NCBI GenBank assembly: GCA_050084515.1
Contig: CM114272.1
Coordinates: 45,508,001 to 45,572,000 of the forward strand
Origin: Blasia pusilla
Taxonomy: Eukaryota > Marchantiophyta > Marchantiopsida > Blasiales
Length of the DNA: 64,000 nucleotides
Reading direction: 5' to 3'
The notes under the pieces are model-generated. The model searched no databases. It saw only the letters and a list, made by a program, of their open reading frames with translations, and was not told where the DNA came from. Every line of letters starts with the position of its first letter. Position 1 is the stretch's first letter. This document shows positions 46,067 through 57,568 of the stretch, in pieces. The translations under genes and the position numbers were made by a program.

Positions 46067-46667
46067 CCATCTTGCTTTTGTTTGTCCATTCTCATCCCTA
46101 ATCTTTCATCCATGATGCTCTTTTTCTACTATCTCATGGAAGTTGACGTAAGCATGTGGAAAATCAGAGTCGGGCTCAGGAAAATGCCAACTTGAGGTCC
46201 TTTTAGATTCTAAGATAAGTGCATGTTAGTGAGGGGTGGGGTCAATTCCCTTGTCGTTTATCTCTTCTCTATTTTCGTCCACATATATTACTTATTTAGA
46301 ATTAAAGACATCTGATATCGTGCAAAGCCCGAAGTGTTCTCAATTTAAATATATAATATTTTAATTAGAGGGCACTAGAACAAATTCCCATCATTTCCTT
46401 CCTTACTTTTAACCACCTTTACTTCCATCCTTTTTTTCCTATGCTTGTCTCATAGAAGAGTATACAAACAAGAAAGCCAATTAGATTTTTTTTCGGATAG
46501 AGTGCTAGGAGTCAAGATGATTTTCTAATGTTCTTAGTGAATGACTTGAATTTTCTATTGTTTGACAACAATAACATAGTACTAGCATGGTTGTAGCATC
46601 CTGCCCGTGGTATGCACGGGTGAAAAAATCACCGTGCGAGAAACACGTTCGTTCAATCTATTACCTA
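46067..46667. other. No gene; candidate Helitron end at 46582-46620
   Basis: AT-rich DNA without a supported frame. On the reverse strand a CCCGTG / CACGGG stem at 46603-46620 is followed by CTAG (46582-46585) and T, a possible Helitron 3' end pointing left. The 18-base distance is larger than usual. Confidence 0.4.
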
Positions 46668-46998
46668 TTCAGTCATGAAGTTCTACTAACGCCTTGGTCA
46701 AAAGCTTGCATGCGCCCACATAGATCCTACTCTGATTAAATCTTAAAAATCCATGCCTCAAACTTATGTTGGCCACCTCCTCACCCTGCTTCACTTGGGT
46801 GTCCTTCATATATCCTTCACGAATCCTTCTCTCCAAGTATTTTTTCTCATGGAATATTGCTCTCAAAACTTGCGTCATTGATGGCATGTGCTCATCCCTA
46901 CGACTCGATGCATCTCGAATGACATTATCTTTCCCCGGCTTGTGGACTAGTTCCACATTCATCAATGCTAAGGTATCATGTCATCGCAATTGTAGCTC
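46668..46998 (-). pseudogene. Fragment of chromovirus pol (RNase H-integrase junction)
   Basis: The reverse strand encodes QLR, a stop, then HDTLALMNVELVHKPGKDN, DASSRRDEHMPSMTQ and FNQSRIYVGACKLL. This matches the complete chromovirus at about 53120-53412, where the same text spans the RNase H end and the integrase zinc domain. Here the stop replaces Trp (TGG to TGA). The fragment lacks the rest of pol and LTRs. It is joined, in the same reading frame, to the unrelated ORF that begins at 46999, so it is a captured or rearranged piece. Confidence 0.75.
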
Positions 46999-48099
46999 CG
47001 AATCCTCTATATCATAACTCCCTTGAATCATTCTAGGAAATTCCATACATTTTTTAGACTCCTTCATAGCCATGGCATGCATAATCTGCTCCTTGAATGC
47101 CATCTGCGCTAGGGTACGTTTCTTTCCTCTTAGCGTGGCAGTAGATTGTTGACACTCACCTAACTTGTGGTAGGACCTTGAGGAAGCACTATGCATTTGT
47201 GACATTTTTGAAACGACTTTATCCATTTGAGTTCATCTCTTGACATTGGCCTTGCTCTCCCATATCAACCTACGGACCTCATCAAGATCCGAAGTAAAGG
47301 AGGCGATTCTTGATAGGCATCCGTTGTCCTTTTATGGATAGAGAACATCATGGAATGCTTGCAATTGGGCCATATTCTCTTGTAAACGCTCATTCAGGAA
47401 AGTTAAGTGGCCATCTAAGGGTTGGCATTCTTGCTCATACAAAAAAATCTTCTCCCTCCATTCCATCCAATCCTCATCCTTGTGTACACCAAAAAAAGTA
47501 GAGCAATCACATAGGAATCTCCAATCAACCTTCTTCCAAATTTCTGAACTCACTTCTTCATGAGGCTTTGACCATTGTAGTGCCTCCATGTGCTCCTTTT
47601 GCACATTACATCCAACCCTATCATCATCAGAGTGGACCGTAGTCCAGGGAGGTGGTGGACCTTCTATGTGCATGTCCATGGAGAAGGCTGTGCATGTGGG
47701 GCAATGGGGTTTTTCCATTATTGTTCAAATCTACGCATCCGCCAACATGTTGAGAACCTGGCGAATGGCAGTCTCCTCGTTGTGTTTGGAAGGAGAGGAT
47801 TTTTGTAAATCCGCTAGAGCCTCATTCCATGTGCTAAAATTAAGGAAATTGAAGTGCCCATGGACACCTAGTCGGAAAGCAACATATTTCACGACTCGAA
47901 GTATTATGGTCAATCTACCCTCCACTTTCAAACAATCATATGAAGATCTACTCTCTGCTTCTATCGGTTTTTTCCAAAACTTCCACAAAATCATCATGTG
48001 CATGCGGTGGAGTTGCAACCTTCTTACCCATGCTCTTATCACCCTTTGACAGTTTGTTGGGTTGCGTAGTGGACGCTGATTGTTCTCTCTTTGAACCAA
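46999..48099 (-). pseudogene. Unrecognised reverse-strand ORF, part 2
   Basis: One reading frame runs from 48099 down to 46999, interrupted only by stops at about 47731 and 47332 and one near 47230. It reads VWRRLQ-like basic text, then LGVHGHFNFLNFSTWNEALA, HCPTCTAFSMDMH (a Cys pair), KKVDWRFLCDCSTFFGVHKD, LNERLQENMAQLQAFHD and MDKVVSKMSQMHS. The helical ENMAQLQ part may form a coiled coil. I recognise no family. Long near-open sequence and normal-looking composition suggest a former gene, possibly one carried by a mobile element. It continues from the ORF at 48413-49400 after a frame change. Confidence 0.45.
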
Positions 48100-48412
48100 A
48101 ATTATTGTTCCCCTCTACCCTAGTCACAATCCCCTTCCACTTTGATCTTCTGACAATAGGATTTTTTGCACTTGGATAAGGTGACTCTTCAAGGTGGGCA
48201 GAGAAAAACCTTCCACCTACAAGGAGTCTTTTTGCTCTCTTTCCTCTCTAAGTTTTGTGTTCAGTATCGACCTTCGTATCTTCCTTTGCCAAAAACTTCT
48301 CCGGCCCCCACTTCAGCCCAAAATTTCTCCGATTACCATGGGAGCGGACTCTATTTTCTTGTAATTTATGCCAGACGCGAAAGAACAGGGGAGTTGTATA
48401 TGTCATTCTCAA

Positions 48413-49400
48413 TCAATTCAATCTCCTCTTCTCCCCCCTAGCGCATGGATTATTAGTAGCAAGAATTGGGACTACAACATGAGGTTTACCACCACACCTA
48501 CAAACCTTATCCACTCTCTTCCTATAACACCTAAGATATATAGTGAGAAATATACCCATCGTCGTGGACGCCCCTTTGTGCTTGTTTTGTGTAAGCTCCG
48601 AGACCTCAGTACACATTTTCTTGAAAACATAATGAGCCGAATCAACCTTCTCTCCATTCCATGCACAATACAGTATTGACAACAGAGTGGAGGGGACTTC
48701 TTCAATGGTAATCTCGTAGCATAAAATACGGTTAAGAAGTTCTAGAATTCTCTTGAAGCCTGTAGGTACATCATGCTCCCAAAATAATCCGTGGTTTGCT
48801 TTGTGGAAGTACAACTTGAAAAAATTATTGAACATGGCAAGTTTGGAAGGTTCGGTCCATTTTTTCTCCTTAGAAATGAAGCCCCTGGTCTTCAAAAAAT
48901 ATGTGCCCTCAACCCCAGCCGCGTTGAATTCAAAAACAAGTTCAACATGCTCACCCTCAGGCATGGAGTAGGGAATTCTACTAGCAAGTTTTGTTGGGTA
49001 AAAATTGAGAAGAAAAAAGTTCACAAGGTCCACATCAAGAGAATCCCAATCAAGCTGCAAGAAATGGAAAACTTCGCATTGCTCTACAAAAGAACGATCG
49101 AGAAAATATGCTTCGAGAAGAAGAAGTCGGAATCCTCTGTAACAATGATGCATTCGCATAGCAAATCACTCCAATGGTGCATTGTTCTGAGGGTCCTTCA
49201 CATTCATTTTGTGAGAGAGATATTCCATTTTTCGGATTCTGTATGGGGGGATCCTGAACGTCTAAGCCTCTTCCCAATCCTGCACATGCTTACACTTGAT
49301 CTTCACCTCAAATGGAGGCAAGAGATCTTATGTTTCTCTTATGGATGCGGACTTATACATACCGTTGATGAGGAGTGCTTGTTCTTGGGAGCAAAGGAAC
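48413..49400 (-). pseudogene. Unrecognised reverse-strand ORF, part 1 (248 codons open)
   Basis: The longest uninterrupted frame in the window apart from the LINE: 49159-48413, with related text upstream to about 49400 (SHKMNVKDPQNNAPLE before a stop at 49169). It reads DWDSLDVDLVNFFLLNFYP, MPEGEHVELVFEFNAAGVEG, FNNFFKLYFHKANHGLFW, VPTGFKRILELLNRILCYEI, SILYCAWNGEKVDSAHYVFK and IFLTIYLRCYRKRVDK. It is rich in aromatic and hydrophobic residues and looks globular. I do not recognise it. It could be the body of a plant protein of unknown function or cargo of a transposon. The solo repeat at 49423 cuts it on its 5' side. Confidence 0.5.
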
Positions 49401-49422
49401 AACAATGCACACTTCATACGTT

Positions 49423-50070
49423 TGTAACGTCCTTTAGGATAGGTTGGTGAGATCTAGTAGAGCGCCTTTGTGAGTAGTGGAGGAAAGACTCAGGAGGTTG
49501 AGGATGACCTACGGAGGCCACGGGAAACCGGAGAGAGGAGGTTTCCACTTCGTTTCGGCTCATTTGGAGACATATTGAAGAACTTACTATTTTAGGTAAG
49601 TACCATTTTGAGTATATGATCAACTTTCTATTTTTGGTAAATGTCCCTTGACCTCCTACATCAGGTCAAGAGCCAAGGAGGTGAGTTGGGAGCATAGGTT
49701 ACCATGGAGAGAGCTTGGGAGAGGGGAGGGATATACCTCAAGGAGAGAGAGCTTGAGAGCTCATTCTCTCTTTGTTGAACCTCTTGGCATGAGGCGGCGG
49801 AGCTATGGTCTTGCTTGCCTTTTGTGTGTAACCCAAACCTCTCATTAGGAGAGTGAGTTTGGTTCGACATTGAGAGATATATCTGAGAGTGCACACATGT
49901 GAGAACTATGGTGTTGTGAGAGAGATTGGATCATATTTTACAAAGAGAGATATTTTGGTACTTCTTGTCTTGTTGTTTGGATGCCATGAGTAAGCATGGG
50001 ATCGTGCATGTTTGTGTGTGTATTCGGTGAGAGCCATGTATGTTGTGTAGCGATGTGTATGCGTACGACA
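49423..50070 (+). repeat. Solo A-B terminal repeat of the G family
   Basis: A 648-bp copy starting TGTAACGTCCTTTAGGATAG (block A) and running through TTTTACAAAGAGAGATATTTTGG into block B, ending GCGTACGACA. No interior is present. Flanks ACGTT and TGCTA do not match. It is the product expected from recombination between A1 and A2 (or B1 and B2) of a full element. Confidence 0.85.
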
Positions 50071-50097
50071 TGCTACATACCATTCTCATTGCATAAT

Positions 50098-51116
50098 TGT
50101 CGTGCGCCTACTCTCCTTGAACGTTAATCTTGTTTGTTGCGGAAGCGTGCGTTAAGTAGGTCACGCTCTCAACGCTGATCTGCATCCAAACACGCACTTC
50201 GGTTAGTCGGGTCTTGGATCAATCAGCGGGATTACTTTCCGAGTTCTCGTCTCGGACTCTCTCTTCAAGCTCAACCTTCCTAGTTTCGCGGTTTCCAACA
50301 CGGGCAAGTCTCGAAAGACTTGGGACAGACTTTTCGGTCGGTTCGGGAACTGAAACGGCGTTTCGCGCTAGCGGTTCCAACGTCCGATGAACATCCAATG
50401 AGTTCCTCACCAAGACTCGCACGAAGTGAATCTCGGTTGGAATCCAAGTGTGGCATACAAAGTCCACTCCTTGGATCAGGTTTGGGTTTGGGTTTCGCGC
50501 CAAACTCCCGTTTCATCCGTGCCTCTCAAACGCCGTTTGGCGCCCAAAGTGGGTTTCGTTTCCCGAGACATCTCAGAGAAGGTACTCCCCTTACTAGTAC
50601 TTCTGGGGATCTCCGGGGCCCCCTACATTTAGGGGAAAGACACCGGGCCCCTCCATTGGCCCTCAACCCGATTGCTCTCTGAATCGTTTTCGGCCAATAT
50701 CTCAGCCTGTACTTATGCGTTTGCTGAGATCTTTGGTGCGTTGGAAGCGTCTCAAGATCAGCTTTCCAACGCGCCCTTAGTTGTCCCGAACGCATCTTGG
50801 AGCTCAACGTTATGGTCCTAAACACAGTCAGATTCTCCCAAACGCTAGTCATGTTCCAAATGGTTCTCACCTCTTTGGCAACCAACCTCCAAGACTCAAC
50901 TCATCTCAAGTCTCGGCTCGCGTTTGGTCTAGGTTTCTGGTCGCGACCACTAACGCATGAAATGCACAACTCTGTTCGCGTTTCGTCTCTTAGACTTTTC
51001 CAAGAGACTCTTCCAAACGCTCTCCAAAGCGCAAACCTCGCGGCGTGAGTTCCTTTGAGTTCGATGTTTCGCTTGGCGCGTATTTGGTGTTGTTTGGTTA
51101 TGAGGGTCGCGCGACA
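50098..51116 (-). repeat. Chromovirus 3' LTR
   Basis: 1019 bp, reverse strand TGTCGCGCGACCC to GCACGACA. It is preceded (reverse strand) by the AAGGAGGGGTGAG purine tract at 51117-51130. It differs from the other LTR mainly by single-base indels in runs of one base. Confidence 0.9.
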
Positions 51117-51800
51117 CTCACCCCTCCTTAGAAGGTTGATGTCCTCATCAACGCAAACCTTATTGATGTTAAGTTCGGGAAGCCGACCCTTAACATAGAA
51201 TCGCGTTCGTAGCTAACCCATAATTCCTCTTTTGGCTTAAGTCTTAGGTTTGTCGCTATGCACTTAGACTTATTAGCTTCTCGCTACGATGAGCCGGACT
51301 AGTTACGCCAAACTAATCTAATTATCAAAATAAGCTCACTAAGTCGCAACCTAACACTTCACTCACTATTTGTAAACAACCACTTTGTCTACCTAGCCAA
51401 CTCGTACTACTTTTGGGTCACCTGTATTCCACCTAGGCGCGTCACTAAGTTCAGTCATGAAACATGAATGAGATCACCACAAACCCCAAGAGACTCATCT
51501 GCCCCGCCGACGTTAGGGCGAGCCCAAATGCTAGTACTTCAACACTTGGTCCCGATCTAGATGCCTTATCCGAATACAAGCTCTCATCTGAAATACTCAT
51601 TGTTTGGTCTCCTTGACTTACATCCTAAGCATATGAAGAACTACTCATTGCCTTGCACAAACCAAACTCAAAATTACAATACAAGCATCGAATCTCCAAA
51701 TCCATGTCTTCTTTATTGCAACAACTAAACCTTTCTAGTTACAACGGGTTATCGGCCCAAGCTTTCCGGTCACAAGTTATGTCCATTGCTTCACCATGTA
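51117..51800 (-). other. Chromovirus 3' untranslated region and purine tract
   Basis: No frame is supported between the chromodomain and the LTR. The purine tract AAGGAGGGGTGAG (reverse strand) abuts the LTR at 51117. The rest is plain sequence with no repeat or hairpin that I recognise. Confidence 0.5.
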
Positions 51801-51829
51801 CTAACGCACGTGCCTTTCTTGCATCCATC

Positions 51830-53240
51830 TGAAGTCACGCAATGCTTCTTGCGCATGTTCTAGATCCGCCTCCCAATCCAAGTCGCCTCTTTCACATGAT
51901 AGCCTTTCCACTTGACCAAGTACTCGTTACTTGGTGGCCCTACGTCTGGAACGCAGAATAGTCTCAACCTCGAACTCTGGTTCCTCATTTCGATGACCGG
52001 TTGTGGTCTCAACATCCTCCTTCGCTCCGACGCACATTGTCTTGAAGATACTTCTTCAATAATGACACATGGAAAGTCGGGTGAATCTTGAACTCGTTTG
52101 GCGGCTCCAACGTGTACACATCCTCAAACGGCTTTGCCTTGATCACATACTGGTCCAAAGATACTTGGTGACAATTTATGAGACAATTCTTTCGGAAGAG
52201 TGAGATTCTTAACACTCAACCACACTTGTTCCCCAACTTGGAAACTCACATGGCGCCGACTTTTGTTAGCATGCTTTACGTACCTTAGTTGAGCCTTGGC
52301 GAGACTTTTCTCGCCGCTCTTGTCGTTCTGCATTTCCACTAACAAACATTCCGCCGTTGCTTGACGAGTGTGTGTCGATGTATTGCCCTTCGAAAGAGCT
52401 AAGTCAAGAGGCCCTTCTCGGTTCTCTTTGATACGCCGAAGAAACGGAGATTCTCGGTTGCAGAATGCTTAGTCGAGTTGTAACAATACTCAGCCATACT
52501 TAACCACTTGGCCCAATCTCTTTGGTCCGCACTCACGTAATTCCGTAAGTATTGGTTTACGACCGAAGTTTATTTTTTTCCGTTTGCCCATCCGTTTGAG
52601 GATGGAAGGCCGTACTAAAGCTGAGTTTGGTCCGGAACCTCCTGAATAGATGTTTCCAAAAGGCACTGGTAAACTTCTGATCCCGATCGGACACAATGCT
52701 CCTAGGCAATCCGTGCGCATGCCACCAACCATCCAGGAATAGTCGGGAATTCGCGTAGGCCGTCGCAGACTCTCTCGTCGGCACAAACCTCCCCAACTTG
52801 CTAAACCGATCAACTATCACAAGTATAGCGTTGTATCCCTCAGATTCTGGAAGACTCGTAATGAAATCCATGCTAATGCTTTGCAAGGGTCCCTCCGGGA
52901 TTGGCAAAGGATGAAGTAAACCTTGTTTCTTCGCATAAGACACGGTTCTTTGCTGGCAGTCACGCATGTTTTCACATATTGAGCAACATCTTCCTTCATG
53001 TTGGGCCGGAAGAACCTCTTAGACAAAACAGCAAGAGTGGATTTCTCCCCTTTGTGTCCCGCCAAAGGTCCATCATGACATTCCACAAACACCTTGGTCC
53101 GTAGCTTGCCTTGGCCTACATAGATCCTGCTCTGCTTAAACCTTAGCAAGCCGTGTCTCAAACTCAGATTGGCCACCTTCTCGCCCGCTTTAACTTCCCA
53201 AGGTACTCCTCGCTTGCTCATCCTTCATGTATCCTTCACT
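51830..53240 (-). pseudogene. Chromovirus integrase and chromodomain
   Basis: On the reverse strand the integrase zinc domain shows SLRHGLLRFKQSRIYVG and VECHDGPLAGHKGEKST (53150-53040), with Cys/His near 52980 (CVTASKEPCLM after a shift). The core shows SMDFITSLPES (first Asp), VIVDRFSKLGRFVPT (52830-52780), SDRDQKFTSAFWKHLF (second Asp, about 52690) and FHPQTDGQTE with the catalytic Glu near 52590. Farther on come ESDKSGEK-like text, VGEQVWLSVKNLTLP and PPNEFKIHPTFHVSLLKKYL. The last piece, FEVETILRSRRRATK then YLVKWKGYHVKEATW in the next frame (about 51990-51870), is a chromodomain that would steer insertion to heterochromatin marks. Confidence 0.85.
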
Positions 53241-53439
53241 TAATCCTTCTTTCCAGGTCTGTTTCATTAGGGAACATTGCTCTCAACACTTTGTGTAAAT
53301 CGATGGCATGTGTTCATCCTGCGACTTAACGATCTGGAATGACATTGTCTTTCCCGGCTTGTGGATTAGCTCCACATTCATCAACGCCAAGGTATCATGC
53401 CACCGAAGTTGTTTTGGCGCCACGCGATCCTGGTCTCAA

Positions 53440-53790
53440 AATACTTGAGCGATATGTTATCGGGAATACTCGAGTCTGTGAAGTCCCAAATAGTGACGCC
53501 ACTTCCTCAAGCAATGAACCACCGCAAACAACTCTTTCTCATGAGTAGGCCATCTCCTTTCGGTGTCGATCATCTTCTTGCTTTTCGTGATCTCTGAGTC
53601 TCCTTTTTTGCACCAACATTCCTGCAATCGCGAAATCACTAGCATCCGTGTGCACCTCGAACGGTTGTTCAAACTCCGCGCGATTTCAGAATCGGTTCTT
53701 CGCGAGGATCTCTTTGACTCGATTGAACGATTTATCCACTTCCTCGGTCCATGTAGTATTGGCAAACTTTGCGGTCCAATCCGTGAGAGG
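53440..53790 (-). pseudogene. Chromovirus RNase H
   Basis: The reverse-strand frame 53765-53457 gives FDCTASDFA-like text (in shifted frame), then WPTHEKELFAVVHCLRKWRH and YLGLHRLEYSR, the catalytic Glu helix of gypsy RNase H. Part of the domain is out of frame. Upstream lies the RT, downstream the integrase, as expected. Confidence 0.7.
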
Positions 53791-54039
53791 TTTCACTATG
53801 CCCGAAAAATTCTTCACGTATGTCCGTAAAATCGACTCCGATGAACCTTCGCATCCCTTCACCGTGGAAGGCGGTTCCCATTCGCAATCGCGCTCACCTT
53901 TTCCATGTCTGGACTCACTCCATCCGCATTGACCACATGTCCCAAGAACTTGATCTTCGTCAAACCGAACTCACTCTTATCCGCATTCGCATACTGACTT
54001 GTTCGCCTAAGTTTCTCAAACACCGTCTTCAAATGTCGG

Positions 54040-54934
54040 CGTGCTCCTCTAGTGTTTTCGAATAGATGAGTATGTCATCTATATAGATGATCACAAACTC
54101 ATCCGTCTCCTTGTGAAAGATGGAGTTCATCAAAGTGGTAAACGTCGGAGGCGCATTACAAAGACCGAAGGCATTACTACAAACTCGAACGAACCGTATC
54201 TCGTCCTACTGGCTGTCTTCTCTACATCCGCTTCGGCAATCCGAATCTGATAATATCCTGATTTCAGGTCAATCCGGTTGAAATACTTGGCACCCGACAA
54301 TCGATCAAAGAGGTCATCCATCCTCGGTAGAGGATAGTTATTCCTTACCGTCACTTTATTCAGCGCCCGATAATCAACACAGAGTCTCAACTTCCCATCC
54401 TTCTTCTTGACAAAGAGGACGGGCGCCCCATAAGGTGACTTGCTCGTTCGGATGTAACCCCTCTCTAGGAGTTCACCCAACTGTTTCTTCAACTCAGCAA
54501 GTTCCTCTTGATTCAACCTATATGGTGCCTTTGAAGGTGGTTGAGATCCTGGTATCACCTCAATCTTATGATCAATCGCCTATGTGGTGGCAACTCGTCG
54601 GAAGCTCCTTAGTCAACACATCTTCAAATTCTTTCACAACTCTCTTGAGTGTTTGGGATCTCCTTGAAGCTGAGTTCTGATCTCTGCATCTTGCGCTTGC
54701 ATCATCCTCTACTCGTCTCATCAAGCAAAGGAATCCTTCCTCTAACTCGGCCAAACTCGTCCTCGTGATGGCGTTCACCAACTCCGTCTTTCTAGGCACC
54801 TCACGAACCAATCTGACGTCTGTCTGTTTGCCGTTAACCAAGACGCTTAACCTCAAAGGTCTCCGCCTCAGTTCCACCTCATACGCATCCAAGAACGTGT
54901 TCCCAAGACTCCATCGATACCGTCCATCTCGCAA
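54040..54934 (-). pseudogene. Chromovirus reverse transcriptase
   Basis: The frame 54558-54130 shows [76 protein letters not shown] and [20 protein letters not shown]. The active site YIDDILIYS follows in another frame at about 54090-54064. Frame 54934-54572 holds the upstream RT leader (PRKTELVNAITRTSLAELEE). One frameshift near 54150, within the F-G-L-C-N-A-P box, disrupts the protein. This is the standard order for a Ty3/gypsy pol. Confidence 0.88.
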
Positions 54935-55019
54935 AGCGTAAAATTCTCCTTCAACTCAAATACTCGCATCTCACAACTAGCCTAAAACCAGGATCGATGT
55001 CGGTGGGATTTTCCTCCCG

Positions 55020-56277
55020 CGAATCCTACCTAATGGGTTCATCCGCTTTGGTGGTTGGCAATCCCAACGTTTTACGATTCTCGGACTCAAGAATGAGTGC
55101 GAAGCACTTTGTATCAACGAGCAACATCACATCGCGATTAGCGATCTTGGATCCTAGGTAAACCAAATTGGGCGTTCTCTTGGTGACTTGTAGAGATGTA
55201 TCTAGATCTCCCTCCGATAAATGCTTAGCGGCAAACGCAATCATACTCGGTTTACTAACCTTGGGCCTCACACATTCCTTAGCCATATGCCCGGTTCGCC
55301 ACAATTATAACAAATCACTTTGGCATTCGTTGACTTCAGAACGGCGGCCCCTTCGGCAGCGCGTTGAGTTCCACTCGTTTGGCTGGGCGAGAGACCCTCC
55401 GTGGTCGCGCTCACCCCATTCCAAACCCTCTTGGATGTCCCTTTATTCTTCGTAACTTAGAAAAACTTTTTGTCTCAAAGGGTTTGGGTGTTGGACCTCA
55501 TCGTCCCCAATCCGCTCGGCTAGTCTCAAGAGGTCCGCGACGTCTCGGGATGTGAGGCATACGAAAGAGAGCCTTCGGCACTCGGTTTGAGCCCACTTAG
55601 GAAGATCACCTTTTAGTATGTTCATCCGTGGAAAGTGCACTCATAAGCGCACTAAACTCTCGCACATAAGCACCAAGTGATCCACTGGCGCAACCTCACC
55701 ACCTCCATGCCATCGCGGTACTCTGATATTCGGAGTGAATCGGTTCCCAATCAACTCCTTGAAATCTTCCCAACTCAACGTTTTCCCACGACCTAGATGT
55801 TCTTTGCGGTGAGCCGTCCACCAATGGAGAGCGTGATCCTTCGTAAACGTGACCGCTCTGATCACCTTGTCTTGTTCATCGCTTTTGCGCCGAAATAGAG
55901 TTCGAGTTCCGTTAGAAACTCGCTCACTTTCGAGAACGCCCCATTCATGTGAATGGCGTTGGCAAATTAGTCTTACAAAGCTTCTTGCCGAGCTAGAGGC
56001 TCCATTTGACTTGAATTCGAGATCACCTTGCTCGTTCAGCCATCTGGTCCGCCATCACCTTCATCAATCCCATCATTTGGGTATAAAAGGCCGGATTGTT
56101 TAAGTTTGGACCCGAAGGTCCCGCGGAAAGATTTTCGATTGGAACATCCTCATGTCTGGGACTCGGCACTTCGGGAGTCGCAAATTCCACCTCCGGCTCT
56201 CGGTCCGTCATTGATTCGTCTCTTGGCTTCTTTGCTTTGACTCGCGGTTTCCTCGGTTCTTCGTCCTTGGTCGCCAT
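55020..56277 (-). pseudogene. Chromovirus gag and protease start
   Basis: An ATG at 56277 (reverse strand) opens MATKDEEPRKPRVKAKKPRD, a basic N-terminus, and AFYTQMMGLMKVMADQMAER. The capsid part shows FTKDHALHWWTAHRKEHL and WEDFKELIGNRFTP at 55840-55750. The zinc knuckle reads CYNCGEPG then HMAKECVRP near 55310-55270 with one base missing between the halves. The protease site follows as MLLVDT near 55115-55098, with GA replaced, so it appears dead. Start choice: first ATG after the primer site and in frame with gag text. Confidence 0.8.
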
Positions 56278-56415
56278 TTGCGAGTCGTCGCCTTTTCTCA
56301 GATCTCCTCCTCGCCTCTTGCGTTCCTCCTCGGCGTCGCGGTCTTCCGGCTACCTTGAGTTCTCCCCAAACGCCCAGATCTTCAACGACCCTAAGTTCAC
56401 GCTCATCAAGGAATT

Positions 56416-56428
56416 ACTCTGATACCAC
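56416..56428 (-). promoter_or_regulatory. Primer-binding site (initiator Met-tRNA)
   Basis: Reverse-strand TGGTATCAGAG starts two bases inside the 5' LTR end. It is the standard complement to the 3' end of plant initiator methionine tRNA and primes minus-strand synthesis. Confidence 0.9.
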
Positions 56429-56429
56429 G

Positions 56430-57464
56430 TGTCGTGCGCCTACTCTCCTTGAACGTTAATCTTGTTTGTTGCGGAAGCGTGCGTTAAGTAGGTCACGCTC
56501 TCAACGCTGATCTGCATCCAAACACGCACTTCGGTTAGTCGGGTCTTGGATCAATCAGCGGGATTACTTTCCGAGTTCTCGTCTCGGACTCTCTCTTCAA
56601 GCTCAACCTTCCTAGTTTCGCGGTTTCCAACACGGGCAAGTCTCGAAAGACTTGGGACAGACTTTCTGGTCGGTTCGGGAACTCAAACGGCGCGTTTCGC
56701 GCCTAAGCGGTTCCAACTGTCCGATGAACATCCAATGAGTTCCTCACCAAGACTCGCACGAAGTGAATCTCGGGTTGGAATCCAAGTGTGGCATACAAAG
56801 TCCACTCCCTTGGATCAGGTTTGGGTTTCGGGTTTCCGCGCCAAACTCCCGTTTCATCCCGTGCCTCTGAAACGCCGTTTGGCGCCCAAAGTGGGGTTTC
56901 GTTTCCCGAGACATCTCAGAGAAGGTACTCCCCTTACTAGTACTTCTGGGGATCTCCGGGGGCCCCCTACATTTAGGGAAAGACACCCGGGCCCCTCCAA
57001 TTGGCCCTCAACCCGATTGCTCTCTGAATCGTTTTCGGCCAATATCTCAGCCTGTACTTATGCGTTTGCTGAGATCTTTGGTGCGTTGGAAGCGTCTCAA
57101 GATCAGCTTTCCAACGCGCCCTTAGTTGTCCCGAACGCATCTTGGAGCTCAACGTTATGGTCCTAAACACAGTCAGATTCTCCCAAACGCTAGTCATGTT
57201 CCAAACTGGTTCTCACCTCTTTGGCAACCAACCTCCAAGACTCAACTCATCTCAAGTCTCGGCTCGCGTTTGGTCTAGGTTTCCTGGTCGCGACCACTAA
57301 CGCATGAAACGCACAACTCTGTTCCGCGTTTCGTCTCTTAGACTTTTCCAAGAGACTCTTCCAAACGCCTCTCCAAAGCGCAAACCTCGCGGCGTGAGTT
57401 CCTTTGAGTTCTGATGTTTCGCTTGGCGCGTATTTGGTGTTGTTTGGTTATGAGGGTCGCGACA
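56430..57464 (-). repeat. Chromovirus 5' LTR
   Basis: 1035 bp, reverse strand TGTCGCGACCC to GCACGACA. Compared with the 3' LTR it carries extra single bases in several C, G or A runs (for example near 56826-56838 and 56957-56962). Confidence 0.9.
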
Positions 57465-57568
57465 ATAATGTACAAAAAGAGTAGTTATTCTTTGATTCAG
57501 GAAAAAAAGTGACATAAGCATGCTGCAAATATAGAACCATGTGGACCTCATATCTCAAATGAGAATGT

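Larger units (their letters stand above)
50098..57464 (-). mobile_element. Complete chromovirus-type Ty3/gypsy retrotransposon
   Basis: A 7367-bp reverse-strand element with two LTRs (50098-51116 and 56430-57464) and a perfect 5-bp target duplication ATAAT (50093-50097 and 57465-57469). On its own strand the 5' LTR is 56430-57464. The primer site TGGTATCAGAG follows two bases after it. Gag, protease, RT, RNase H, integrase and chromodomain come in the standard order, and a purine tract AAGGAGGGGTGAG precedes the 3' LTR. Frameshifts interrupt most domains. Unlike G1-G3 its LTRs are conventional, a useful local control. Confidence 0.92.
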
